A stretch of 64,000 nt of DNA from Pseudomonas putida. GTDB lineage: Bacteria > Pseudomonadota > Gammaproteobacteria > Pseudomonadales > Pseudomonadaceae. Below the pieces are notes generated by a model that had not been told where the DNA came from, did no database searches, and worked only from the letters and a program-made list of their open reading frames with translations. Below, one piece after another: positions 46,856 to 55,663 of this stretch. The position numbers and the translations under genes are program-made. The stretch lies in NCBI RefSeq assembly GCF_030159595.1, contig NZ_BSKJ01000008.1:1-64000 (forward strand). The letters run 5' to 3'. Position 1 is the first letter of the stretch; every line of letters starts with the position of its first letter.

Positions 46856-48532
46856 ATGAATGCCAAGACTGAAACCCCTGCATTGCCTGAAGGCGCCTGC
46901 CTGACCGCGAAAGTGCCGGAACGCGACGAAACGCTGCTCGGCGACGTGGTGGTCAACCCGTACCGCCTGGCACCGCTGACCGCGATTATCCGCGACGGTG
47001 GGCGCAGCCTGAGTGACGCGCATGTGCGCGTGCTGGGGCGCGGGGAGCGCGGAGTGGACATCGTCTATGACGTGTCTGATCGCTCATTGTGGACCTACGG
47101 CGGCATCCCGGTGTTTGGCCTGTACCCGGACCACGTCAACCGGGTGGAAGTGACCTACAAGCTGGACGGCGAGCGTATTCGCCAGCAGTACCAGATCTAC
47201 GCCCCGGCCGTGCGCCTGCCTGTGGTGGCGAAGCAGACCGCCGCGTTGCCGGAAGTCGAGCCGATCAAGGTGGCGCCAGGCTTTGAAAAGCGCCTTTACC
47301 TGTTCAACCATTTGCAGGGTGACATTCCGGGTGGGCGTGCCTTCAAATGGAACGCCCTGGGCGGCGCGGCGGAATGGGACCAGGTCGGCAACAACTGGAT
47401 CGCCGACAGCAATGGTGATGTGCGCTGGTACCTGGATATCGAACAGATCCACGACTCCAACCGCCGCGACAGCCTGGGTGGCACCATGGGCTTCCAGCAG
47501 ACCCGCGATGGCAAGCTGATCTGGGGCCAGGGTCAGACCTATTCCAAGTACGACCTGCTGGGCCGGCGTATCTGGCAGCGCACGCTGCCCGACAAATTCG
47601 CCGACTTCTCCCACGAAATCCGCGAGACCACCAACGGTACCTACCTGCTGCGGGTGGGCACCAGCGACTACCGCCGCCCTGACGGCAAACGTGTACGTTC
47701 CATCCGCGATCACATCATCGAGGTAAACGAGGCTGGGGATGTGCTGGACTTCTGGGACCTTAACCAGATCCTCGACCCGTACCGCGGCGACCTGCTGGAA
47801 ACCTTGGGCAAGGCCGCTATCCAGCTGCCGGAGGGCGTACAGAAGCAGGACGACCGGCTGGCCAACGAACTGGCCGAGGGTGATCTGCCCTTTGGCGATA
47901 CCCCTGGCGTGGGTACCGGGCGCAACTGGGCACACGTCAATGCCATCGATTACGACGCCGATGACGACAGCATCATCGTTTCAGCACGGCACCAAGGCGT
48001 GGTGAAGATCGGCCGCGACAAGCAGGTGAAATGGATTCTTGCCTCGCCCCAAGGCTGGCCGCAGCATCTGCGTGAAAAGGTGCTGAAGCCGGTCGAGAGC
48101 GAAGGCTTCGACTGGTCGTGGACCCAGCACACGGCCTGGCTGACCGGCAAGGGCACGCTGACCGTGTTCGACAACGGCTGGGGCCGTGACTTTGCACCGA
48201 CCAAGCTGAGCGGCAACTACAGCCGGGCAGTGGAATACCGCATCGACGAGGCCAAGGGCACGGTCGAGCAGGTGTGGGAGTATGGCAAGGCGCGCGGTGA
48301 CGAGTGGTACAGCCCGGTGACTTCGGTGGTGGCCTACCGACCGGAGACCGACACCCAGTTCATCTACTCGGCTTCGGTAAACTTCCTGACCCCGGAGAAG
48401 CTGACCACTACCGTGCTGAACGAAGTACGGCGCGGGACCCAAGAGGTGCTGGTGGAGTTGAAAGTGCACAGCCGTCAGCCGGGCAGTGTCGGCTACCGGG
48501 CACTGGTGATCGACCTGGCCAAGGCGTTCTGA
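46856..48532 (+). CDS. astA: Aryl-sulfate sulfotransferase AstA (ASST family), no signal peptide
   Basis: 558 residues from ATG 46856 (AAGGAG upstream, 17 bases after sftP). Transfers sulfate between phenolic compounds through a sulfo-histidine. The catalytic set of E. coli AssT (H252, H356, R374, H436) is matched by H253 (FSHE), H360 (WAHVNAID), R378 (SARHQG) and H425 (TQHTAW). The N-terminus (MNAKTETPALPEGACLTAKV) is hydrophilic with no signal peptide, so the enzyme should be cytoplasmic, unlike the periplasmic E. coli form. This fits the sulfur-regulated AstA of P. putida S-313. Confidence 0.88.
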   Translation: MNAKTETPALPEGACLTAKVPERDETLLGDVVVNPYRLAPLTAIIRDGGRSLSDAHVRVLGRGERGVDIVYDVSDRSLWTYGGIPVFGLYPDHVNRVEVTYKLDGERIRQQYQIYAPAVRLPVVAKQTAALPEVEPIKVAPGFEKRLYLFNHLQGDIPGGRAFKWNALGGAAEWDQVGNNWIADSNGDVRWYLDIEQIHDSNRRDSLGGTMGFQQTRDGKLIWGQGQTYSKYDLLGRRIWQRTLPDKFADFSHEIRETTNGTYLLRVGTSDYRRPDGKRVRSIRDHIIEVNEAGDVLDFWDLNQILDPYRGDLLETLGKAAIQLPEGVQKQDDRLANELAEGDLPFGDTPGVGTGRNWAHVNAIDYDADDDSIIVSARHQGVVKIGRDKQVKWILASPQGWPQHLREKVLKPVESEGFDWSWTQHTAWLTGKGTLTVFDNGWGRDFAPTKLSGNYSRAVEYRIDEAKGTVEQVWEYGKARGDEWYSPVTSVVAYRPETDTQFIYSASVNFLTPEKLTTTVLNEVRRGTQEVLVELKVHSRQPGSVGYRALVIDLAKAF

Positions 48533-48544
48533 TTCATCCCTGCC

Positions 48545-48567
48545 GGGAGGGCCGTCGGTCCTCCCTT
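48545..48567 (+). terminator. Terminator after astA
   Basis: GGGAGGGCC-gtc-GGTCCTCCC, nine-base stem with one G-U pair, followed by tt. Confidence 0.75.
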
Positions 48568-48600
48568 CACATTTCTTTCAGCTCGTTCGTCTAACCTGTA

Positions 48601-48698
48601 CCGGCCCTTTCGCGGGTAAACCCGCTCCCACAGGGACCCCACAGATTTCAGAGGCTGTGGGGTCCCTGTGGGAGCGGGTTTACCCGCGAAGAGGCCGG
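48601..48698. repeat. Inverted REP pair with 44-base arms
   Basis: Arms 48601-48644 and 48655-48698 are reverse complements with two mismatches, separated by ten bases. The best hairpin-forming REP pair in the window. Confidence 0.85.
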
Positions 48699-48730
48699 TT
48701 GCCATCATGCAGAATGATGAATTTTCCGCC

Positions 48731-48768
48731 AGGCTGTTCAACCATTCGTTCTTTTTTTCGAACAGCCT
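48731..48768. promoter_or_regulatory. 9-bp inverted repeat upstream of gabD
   Basis: AGGCTGTTC (48731-48739) and GAACAGCCT (48760-48768), spaced 20 bases. Could be a half-site pair for a dimeric regulator of gabDT. Confidence 0.4.
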
Positions 48769-48800
48769 ATTGTCCAACACCCCAGCAGCCGCTTAGCATT

Positions 48801-48818
48801 CGTTTGAGATTTCAAACG
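48801..48818. promoter_or_regulatory. Palindrome CGTTTGA-gatt-TCAAACG upstream of gabD
   Basis: Perfect seven-base arms, 54 bases before the gabD ATG, so well placed as operator or activator site. The cognate regulator is not in the window. Confidence 0.45.
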
Positions 48819-48871
48819 CTCGATGCCCTGCCTTGGGCGCTTTTCAACAATCAACAATTCGGGAAGCCGAC

Positions 48872-50314
48872 ATGCAGCTCAAAGACGCTCAGTTGTTCCG
48901 CCAGCAAGCCTATATCAATGGTGAGTGGCTGGATGCGGACAACGGCCAGACCATCAAGGTGACCAACCCGGCCACCGGTGAAGTCATCGGTACCGTGCCG
49001 AAGATGGGCACCGCGGAAACCCGCCGCGCCATCGAAGCCGCCGACAAGGCCCTGCCGGCCTGGCGTGCACTGACCGCCAAAGAGCGTTCGGCCAAGCTGC
49101 GTCGCTGGTTCGAACTGATGATCGAGAACCAGGACGACCTGGCTCGCCTGATGACCACCGAGCAGGGCAAGCCACTGGCCGAAGCCAAGGGCGAAATCGC
49201 CTACGCCGCCTCGTTCATCGAGTGGTTCGCCGAAGAAGCCAAGCGCGTCTACGGTGACACCATCCCGGGCCACCAGCCAGACAAGCGCTTGATCGTCATC
49301 AAGCAGCCAATCGGCGTTACCGCGGCCATCACCCCGTGGAACTTCCCGGCCGCCATGATCACGCGTAAAGCCGGCCCGGCCCTGGCCGCTGGCTGCACCA
49401 TGGTGCTCAAGCCTGCTTCGCAAACCCCATACTCCGCCCTGGCCCTGGTCGAGCTGGCCCACCGTGCCGGTATCCCGGCTGGCGTGCTGAGCGTCGTTAC
49501 CGGCAGCGCTGGCGAAGTTGGCGGCGAGCTGACCGGCAACTCCCTGGTACGCAAGCTGTCCTTCACTGGCTCGACCGAAATCGGTCGTCAGCTGATGGAA
49601 GAATGCGCCAAGGACATCAAGAAGGTTTCCCTGGAGCTGGGTGGCAACGCCCCGTTCATCGTGTTCGACGACGCCGACCTGGACAAGGCGGTCGAGGGCG
49701 CGATCATCTCCAAGTACCGCAACAACGGCCAGACTTGCGTCTGCGCCAACCGTATCTATGTGCAGGACGGCGTCTACGACGCGTTCGCCGAGAAGCTGGC
49801 TGCCGCAGTGGCCAAGCTGAAAATCGGTAACGGCCTGGAAGACGGCACCACCACTGGCCCGCTGATCGACGGCAAAGCTGTCGCCAAGGTCCAGGAACAC
49901 ATCGAAGACGCCGTCTCCAAAGGCGCCAAGGTACTGTCTGGTGGCAAGCTGATCGAAGGCAACTTCTTCGAGCCGACCATTCTGGTTGACGTACCGAAGA
50001 CTGCTGCTGTCGCCAAGGAAGAGACCTTCGGCCCACTGGCGCCGCTGTTCCGCTTCAAGGACGAAGCCGAAGTCATCGCCATGTCCAACGACACCGAGTT
50101 CGGCCTGGCTTCGTACTTCTACGCACGCGACATGAGCCGTGTGTTCCGTGTTGCCGAAGCGCTGGAATACGGCATGGTAGGTATCAACACCGGCCTGATT
50201 TCCAACGAAGTGGCACCGTTCGGTGGCATCAAGGCTTCGGGCCTGGGCCGCGAAGGTTCCAAGTACGGTATCGAGGACTACCTCGAAATCAAATACCTGT
50301 GCATCAGCGTCTGA
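48872..50314 (+). CDS. gabD: NADP-dependent succinate-semialdehyde dehydrogenase
   Basis: 480 residues. Aldehyde dehydrogenase fold with PWNFPAAM, catalytic glutamate in SLELGGNAP and catalytic cysteine in NGQTCVCANR (the second cysteine two residues later is characteristic of GabD). Oxidises succinate semialdehyde to succinate, feeding the TCA cycle. ATG 48872 (MQLKDAQLFRQQAYINGEW) is the usual start. Cotranscribed with or followed by gabT. Confidence 0.95.
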   Translation: MQLKDAQLFRQQAYINGEWLDADNGQTIKVTNPATGEVIGTVPKMGTAETRRAIEAADKALPAWRALTAKERSAKLRRWFELMIENQDDLARLMTTEQGKPLAEAKGEIAYAASFIEWFAEEAKRVYGDTIPGHQPDKRLIVIKQPIGVTAAITPWNFPAAMITRKAGPALAAGCTMVLKPASQTPYSALALVELAHRAGIPAGVLSVVTGSAGEVGGELTGNSLVRKLSFTGSTEIGRQLMEECAKDIKKVSLELGGNAPFIVFDDADLDKAVEGAIISKYRNNGQTCVCANRIYVQDGVYDAFAEKLAAAVAKLKIGNGLEDGTTTGPLIDGKAVAKVQEHIEDAVSKGAKVLSGGKLIEGNFFEPTILVDVPKTAAVAKEETFGPLAPLFRFKDEAEVIAMSNDTEFGLASYFYARDMSRVFRVAEALEYGMVGINTGLISNEVAPFGGIKASGLGREGSKYGIEDYLEIKYLCISV

Positions 50315-50338
50315 TGGCACGGTAAAGGCTTTACCTCT

Positions 50339-50378
50339 GCCAGCGGGGCGCGAGAGCGACGTCTCGCTGGCCTTTTTT
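50339..50378 (+). terminator. Terminator between gabD and gabT
   Basis: GCCAGCG (50339-50345) pairs with CGCTGGC (50365-50371), followed by a run of six T. It suggests that gabT also has its own promoter or is expressed by partial readthrough. Confidence 0.75.
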
Positions 50379-50495
50379 ACATCGCAGTACCTGGTGGCCA
50401 GGGCGTTTGCGGCAGTCGATCAACGAATACTGTTCGCGAGCACTCCCAGCCCCCCCGAATAAAAGCGCCATTCCTGTCGGCGCAATGAGGGCATT

Positions 50496-51773
50496 ATGAG
50501 CAAGACCAACGAATCCTTGATGCAACGCCGTGTAGCTGCCGTCCCACGTGGCGTCGGCCAAATTCACCCGATCTTCGTCGACACCGCGAAGAACTCGACC
50601 GTGATCGACGTTGAAGGCCGCGAACTGATCGACTTCGCTGGCGGCATCGCAGTACTGAACACCGGCCACCTGCACCCGAAAGTGGTTGCAGCCGTGCAAG
50701 AGCAGCTGACCAAAGTCAGCCACACCTGCTTCCAGGTGCTGGCCTACGAACCCTATGTAGAGCTGTGCGAAAAGATCAACAAGCTGGTACCAGGCGACTT
50801 CGACAAGAAGACCCTGCTGGTCACCACCGGCTCCGAAGCCGTTGAAAACGCCGTCAAGATCGCCCGTGCCGCCACTGGCCGCGCTGGCGTCATCGCCTTC
50901 ACCGGCGGCTACCACGGCCGTACCATGATGACCCTGGGCCTGACCGGCAAGGTTGTGCCGTACTCCGCTGGCATGGGCCTGATGCCAGGCGGCATCTTCC
51001 GCGCCCTGTTCCCGAGCGAACTGCACGGTATCAGCGTTGACGACGCCATCGCCTCGGTCGAGCGCATCTTCAAGAACGACGCCGAGCCGCGTGACATCGC
51101 CGCGATCATCCTCGAGCCCGTACAAGGCGAAGGCGGCTTCCTGCCAGCGCCGAAAGAGCTGATGAAGCGCCTGCGCGCCCTGTGCGACCAGCACGGCATC
51201 CTGCTGATCGCCGATGAAGTACAGACTGGCGCTGGCCGTACTGGCACCTTCTTCGCCATGGAACAGATGGGCGTTGCGCCTGACCTGACCACCTTCGCCA
51301 AATCCATCGCTGGCGGTTTCCCGCTGGCCGGTGTGTGCGGCAAGGCCGAGTACATGGACGCCATCGCTCCGGGCGGCCTGGGCGGCACCTACGCCGGCTC
51401 GCCGATCGCTTGCGCCGCGGCCCTGGCCGTGATCGAAGTGTTCGAAGAAGAGAAACTGCTGGACCGCAGCAAGGCTGTGGGTGAGCGCCTGACCACTGGC
51501 CTGCGTGAAATCCAGAAGAAGCACCCGATCATCGGCGACGTCCGTGGTCTGGGCTCGATGATTGCTGTCGAAGTCTTCGAGAAAGGCACTCACACCCCGA
51601 ACGCTGCAGCTGTTGGCCAGGTTGTGGCCAAGGCACGCGACAAGGGTCTGATCCTGCTGTCCTGCGGCACCTACGGCAACGTTCTGCGTATCCTGGTACC
51701 GCTGACCGCCGAAGATGCACTGCTGGACAAAGGCCTGGCCATCATCGAAGAGTGCTTCGCTGAACTCGCTTGA
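50496..51773 (+). CDS. gabT: 4-aminobutyrate aminotransferase
   Basis: 425 residues. Class III aminotransferase; PLP lysine in TTFAKSIAGGFPLAG, preceded by LLIADEVQTGAGRTG, and GSEAVENAVKIARAATGR for phosphate binding. Converts GABA and 2-oxoglutarate to succinate semialdehyde and glutamate, the step before GabD. Some relatives also use 5-aminovalerate. Confidence 0.95.
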   Translation: MSKTNESLMQRRVAAVPRGVGQIHPIFVDTAKNSTVIDVEGRELIDFAGGIAVLNTGHLHPKVVAAVQEQLTKVSHTCFQVLAYEPYVELCEKINKLVPGDFDKKTLLVTTGSEAVENAVKIARAATGRAGVIAFTGGYHGRTMMTLGLTGKVVPYSAGMGLMPGGIFRALFPSELHGISVDDAIASVERIFKNDAEPRDIAAIILEPVQGEGGFLPAPKELMKRLRALCDQHGILLIADEVQTGAGRTGTFFAMEQMGVAPDLTTFAKSIAGGFPLAGVCGKAEYMDAIAPGGLGGTYAGSPIACAAALAVIEVFEEEKLLDRSKAVGERLTTGLREIQKKHPIIGDVRGLGSMIAVEVFEKGTHTPNAAAVGQVVAKARDKGLILLSCGTYGNVLRILVPLTAEDALLDKGLAIIEECFAELA

Positions 51774-51790
51774 TGTGACGCGCTTCAGAA

Positions 51791-51815
51791 AAAACCCGCC
51801 TCGGCGGGTTTTTTT
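51791..51815 (+). terminator. Terminator after gabT
   Basis: AAAACCCGC-ctcg-GCGGGTTTT followed by further T (eight in all). Eighteen bases after the gabT stop. Confidence 0.88.
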
Positions 51816-51911
51816 TGTGCCCAGAAAAGCCATGGGGCGCTATCGTTAGCGGAGGATTTGCTTTGGAAGCTGCGACGGACTGTGTGTCAGGCTATTCAGG
51901 AGTTGTTGGCG

Positions 51912-53174
51912 ATGAGCGCTGCAAACCCCACCGCACCAAACGTACTGATTGTCGAGGGCGATCCCTGGGTACGTGACATGCTCAGCGAGATGCTGCTCAG
52001 CGTGCGCTGTGATGCCCGCCTGCAGGTGTGCGCCGACGGTTCGCAGGCACTCAACCTGTTGGCCAACAAACCCGACCTGATCATCGCTGCCCGCGAGCTG
52101 GCCGGTGTCGATGGCCTGGACCTGCTGCGCAAGGTCCGCGCCAAAGGGCCGGGGTTGCCGTTCATCCTCATGAGCAACCGCAGCGACAGTGCCAGTGTGC
52201 GTGAGGCATTGCCCTTGCACCCTACCGCCTACCTGAGCAAACCACTGAACCTGGACAACCTGCGCAAGCGCCTGGAAGAGCTGCTGGTGGCTGTTGGCGA
52301 AGAGATCGCCTGCCCGGTGGTGCCGGCCTTGCAGGCCGGTGCCAGCCTGCCCGCCTACCTTGAGCAGCGCCGCGCTACCGCCGATGGTGGGCCGCTGTTG
52401 GCCGATGTGCAGGTGGCGATCAAACGGGCACTCAACCCCCAGGGCCTGAACCTGAAAGTGCTCGAAGAGGAAGTGCGTAACGACCCCCAGGTCACCGCCG
52501 TGCTGATCGCGGCGGCCAACAGCGCCGCGCTGCACCGCGAAGCACCGGTGCAAACATTGCTGCAGGCCCTGAACAAGCTTGGCAGCACCCAGAGTATGAA
52601 CCTGATCCTGGGCATGACCCTCAAGCGCAGCGCACGCCTCAGCGACCCGTTGCTGGCGGAGCATGCGGCCCGTTACTGGGACCTGTCGCTGCACACTGCC
52701 GAATATGGCCGTACCTTGGCGCGCATGCTCGAACTGGACGAAGGGCGTTGCTATTGCGCGGGTCTGCTGCATTGCCTGGGTGACCTGGCGGTGTTGCGCT
52801 GCCTGCAGGAGTGGCGCCTGGCCGGCGGCGAGCTGGACGAGGACAAGGTGCAGCTGTCACTTGACGCGTTTGGTGCAGCGTTCGGCTCGGCGCTGCGTAC
52901 CCGCTGGCGCTTGCCGTTGGCGCTCCGCGAGTTGATCGCGGCCATCTACCAGCTTGGCGGTGGCGTCTATTCGCGGGAGATCCTGGCCATGAACCTGGCT
53001 GGGCAGTTGTCGCGGCTGCCGGCTGATCAAGGGATGGAGAAGGTGGCCAGTGGCAAGACGGCGCGGTTGCTCAAGCTGGGTTTGCCGGAGTTGAGCCGGC
53101 TGCGCAAAGTAGAGAATCCGGAGGCGAAGCCACAGGAAGAGCCGCCTTTGGCTGAGGCGGAAGTTTCCAACTGA
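51912..53174 (+). CDS. HDOD-domain protein with degenerate receiver domain
   Basis: 420 residues, ATG 51912 with GGAG upstream. Residues 9-125 are a receiver fold, but the phospho-acceptor aspartate is missing: PDLIIAARELAGVDG has A60 where D is expected, although K110 (YLSKPLN) and an acidic pair (E14, D16) remain. Residues about 165-355 are an HDOD domain (LLADVQVAIKRALNP, LHCLGDLAVL). HDOD proteins act in signalling and cell-cycle or motility control without known catalysis. Probably phosphorylation-independent. Confidence 0.82.
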   Translation: MSAANPTAPNVLIVEGDPWVRDMLSEMLLSVRCDARLQVCADGSQALNLLANKPDLIIAARELAGVDGLDLLRKVRAKGPGLPFILMSNRSDSASVREALPLHPTAYLSKPLNLDNLRKRLEELLVAVGEEIACPVVPALQAGASLPAYLEQRRATADGGPLLADVQVAIKRALNPQGLNLKVLEEEVRNDPQVTAVLIAAANSAALHREAPVQTLLQALNKLGSTQSMNLILGMTLKRSARLSDPLLAEHAARYWDLSLHTAEYGRTLARMLELDEGRCYCAGLLHCLGDLAVLRCLQEWRLAGGELDEDKVQLSLDAFGAAFGSALRTRWRLPLALRELIAAIYQLGGGVYSREILAMNLAGQLSRLPADQGMEKVASGKTARLLKLGLPELSRLRKVENPEAKPQEEPPLAEAEVSN

Positions 53175-53204
53175 AGACGTGGGGCCGCGAAGCGCCCCCA
53201 AAGG

Positions 53205-54191
53205 CTAGCCGCGGACGATCTGGTTCTTGCCCAGCCGCTTGGCCTGGTACATCGCCGCATCGGCCCGGGCATACAGGCTGTCCAGTGTCACATCGTCGTC
53301 AGTCATCTCGGTCAGCCCCTGGCTCACCGTCACCCCATACGCCTGCTCGCCATGGCTGAAGCTCAAGCGCTGGATTTCCCGCTGTAACCGCTCGGCAATC
53401 TGCGCTGCCATCTGCGCATCGCAACCCGGGAACACCGCCGCAAACTCCTCACCGCCAATGCGTCCGAACAGGTCCCCGCGGCGTAGCACGGCTTTGCCGC
53501 TGTCGGCGATGCGTTGCAGCACCTGGTCGCCTTCCTGGTGACCGTAGCTGTCGTTGATGCGTTTGAAGTCGTCGATGTCCAGAAGCACGAAAGCCAGTGG
53601 CGTACCGTCTTCGCGGGCGCTGTCGAAGGCTTGCTGGGCGCACTCGAAGAAGTGCCGGCGGTTGCTGCTCTGGGTCAGCACATCGGTGGTGGCCAGGCGT
53701 TGCAACTCGCTTTCAAGCTGCTTCTTTTCGGTGATGTCTTCGGCGATGCCGACAATGATCACCCGGTTACCCTCGTGCTGCTGGTTGATGTAGCACTTGT
53801 CGCTCAGCCAGCGCAGCTGGCCGTTGGCATTGAGGATGCGGTATTCGCGGTCTTCCACCGAGCCCTTGAGCAGTACTTGGGCCAGGCTGCGCTCGGCAAA
53901 CTCCAGGTCGTCGGGGTAAATGCTGTCGCGCCATTCGTTGTAGTCGGCCAGCACCAGGCTCACCGGTCGGCCGAAGATGCGCTCGTAGGCGGGGCTTACA
54001 TACAGCACCTGGCGGGTTTCCCAGTCGAAGGCCCAGAGCACCGCATTGACGCTGTCGAGCAGCGAGCTGAACAGCTGCTCGCGTTCGCTCAGGCGGGCAA
54101 CCTCGCCTTGGGCGTGGAGCAAGGCCAGCAAGGTCTGGGCGGCTTCAGGAGGCGGGGTACCGGGCAGGATCGTGGGGATGTTCTTGGCCAT
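53205..54191 (-). CDS. PAS-GGDEF diguanylate cyclase
   Basis: 328 residues. PAS/PAC segment (about 40-160: LLDSVNAVLWAFDWETRQVLYVSPAYERIFG, ending IAEDITEKKQLE) and a GGDEF domain (about 170-325) with an intact GGEEF active site. Should make cyclic di-GMP. No obvious inhibitory RxxD five residues before GGEEF (the sequence reads RRGDLFGRIGGEEF, where RRGD is nine before). No signal peptide. GTG 54197 is an alternative start. Confidence 0.88.
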   Translation of the reverse strand: MAKNIPTILPGTPPPEAAQTLLALLHAQGEVARLSEREQLFSSLLDSVNAVLWAFDWETRQVLYVSPAYERIFGRPVSLVLADYNEWRDSIYPDDLEFAERSLAQVLLKGSVEDREYRILNANGQLRWLSDKCYINQQHEGNRVIIVGIAEDITEKKQLESELQRLATTDVLTQSSNRRHFFECAQQAFDSAREDGTPLAFVLLDIDDFKRINDSYGHQEGDQVLQRIADSGKAVLRRGDLFGRIGGEEFAAVFPGCDAQMAAQIAERLQREIQRLSFSHGEQAYGVTVSQGLTEMTDDDVTLDSLYARADAAMYQAKRLGKNQIVRG

Positions 54192-54295
54192 GTGCACGAA
54201 TCAGGTCTCGACTTGAAAGCGTGCGGCCAGCATCCTGCCCGCCACGCGGGCGATGTGCCAGTTTCGACTGGTGACGCGCGGGGGAAGTTCCGAAT

Positions 54296-54320
54296 GGCAT
54301 GCCCCGTTCTGGGGCATGCC
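54296..54320. terminator. Hairpin downstream of the desaturase gene
   Basis: GGCATGCCCC-gttct-GGGGCATGCC, perfect ten-base stem between two minus-strand genes. No T-run, so termination is uncertain. Confidence 0.5.
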
Positions 54321-54332
54321 GACTAACGGTGG

Positions 54333-55517
54333 TCAGGCGCTGGTTGGGCGCAGAGAGTAGGTCTTGAGCTGCGCGGCAAAGTCGCGCAGGGCGTGGATAC
54401 CGCTGGTTTCGGCTTCGTGTACCCAGTCCTTCATGGCCGCTAGCATGTCGTGCCCGTTGGCACTGGTGCGCGCCCAGATCTGCTGCAGGGCCAGGCGTTT
54501 TTCGTAAATGGTCTTCAATGCCTGGCTGTGCGCAAGCATGGACTCGATGCGCATGTGGTGGCGGTCTTCCAGCAGGCTGGTTTCACGCGACAGCAGGCGC
54601 TTGGCGCGGCGGAAGTGGTGACTTACCGAGGCGTCCACCCGGGCCAGCTCCTGCTTGACCAGCGGGCCGATCACCAGCTTGCGGTACTGCGCCATGATCT
54701 GGAAACGGTTGTTGAGGATGGCCATGGCAGTGTCCATGTCCAGGTTGGCCTTGCCCGCCACCCGGTGGGCGATGGGTGCCACGCGCTGCACCTTGGCCAG
54801 GCGCAGCAGGCAGAACAGGCGTATCCAGGCCCAGCCCATGTCGAACTCCCAGCGTTTGACCGACAGCTTGGCCGAGTTGGGATAGGTGTGGTGGTTGTTG
54901 TGCAACTCTTCGCCACCGATGACGATGCCCCAGGGCACCAGGTTGGTGGCCGCGTCGCGGCATTCGAAGTTGCGATAGCCCAGCGCGTGGCCCAGGCCGT
55001 TGACCACGCCGGCCGCCCAGAACGGAATCCACATCATCTGCACCGCCCAGATGGTGATGCCGATGGTGCCGAACAGCAGCAGGTCGATAACGGCCATCAG
55101 TGCAATGCCGCCCAGCTTGTAGCGCGAGTAGAGGTTGCGTTCGATCCAGTCGTCCGGGCAGTTCTTGCCATAGATACGCAGGGTTTCGGGGTTGCGGGCC
55201 TCTTCACGGTAGAGCTCGGCGCCCTTGCGCAATACCGTGCTCAGGCCCTTGTGCACCGGGCTGTGCGGGTCGTCGGGGGTTTCGCATTTGGCGTGGTGCT
55301 TGCGGTGGACGGCGGTCCACTCGCGCGTGTTCTGCGCCGTGGTCAGCCACAGCCAGAAGCGGAAGAAGTGCTTGAGCGCGCCGTTGAGCTCCAGGGCCCG
55401 GTGCGCGGAGTAGCGGTGCAGGTAGACCGTGACGCTGACGATGGTCACATGGGTCATCAACAGAGTGATGCCGACCAATTGCCAGGCCGACAAGTCGAGC
55501 AGGCCGTTGTACCACAT
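54333..55517 (-). CDS. Acyl-CoA/fatty-acid desaturase
   Basis: 394 residues, membrane-bound di-iron type. Histidine boxes HRYSAH, HRKHH and HNNHH all present, with hydrophobic segments before and between. A long soluble C-terminus (after about residue 250) is typical of the bacterial delta-9 form. Introduces a double bond in acyl chains for membrane fluidity. Divergent from the GGDEF-EAL gene. Confidence 0.9.
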   Translation of the reverse strand: MWYNGLLDLSAWQLVGITLLMTHVTIVSVTVYLHRYSAHRALELNGALKHFFRFWLWLTTAQNTREWTAVHRKHHAKCETPDDPHSPVHKGLSTVLRKGAELYREEARNPETLRIYGKNCPDDWIERNLYSRYKLGGIALMAVIDLLLFGTIGITIWAVQMMWIPFWAAGVVNGLGHALGYRNFECRDAATNLVPWGIVIGGEELHNNHHTYPNSAKLSVKRWEFDMGWAWIRLFCLLRLAKVQRVAPIAHRVAGKANLDMDTAMAILNNRFQIMAQYRKLVIGPLVKQELARVDASVSHHFRRAKRLLSRETSLLEDRHHMRIESMLAHSQALKTIYEKRLALQQIWARTSANGHDMLAAMKDWVHEAETSGIHALRDFAAQLKTYSLRPTSA

Positions 55518-55663
55518 AGGTGTAAAAACCCTCGGAATGCGGGAGGAGGGGCTGATTATCCCTCGGGAGGGAAATAAAACCAGTCACCCGTTCAGATAGG
55601 AGGTCACGACATGTTTCAGCCTTTATACTGCCCCATTATTTTTGATGGGCTATCCCACCCGAC

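Larger units (their letters stand above)
48533..48871. other. 339-base intergenic region between astA and gabD
   Basis: Holds, in order, the astA terminator, a long inverted REP pair and two inverted repeats upstream of gabD, each listed separately. No coding potential seen. Confidence 0.8.

Noticed and set aside
44487..46883. 798-residue frame opposite sftP
   Set aside because: The plus strand encodes a complete TonB receptor; codon bias mirrors it on the other strand.
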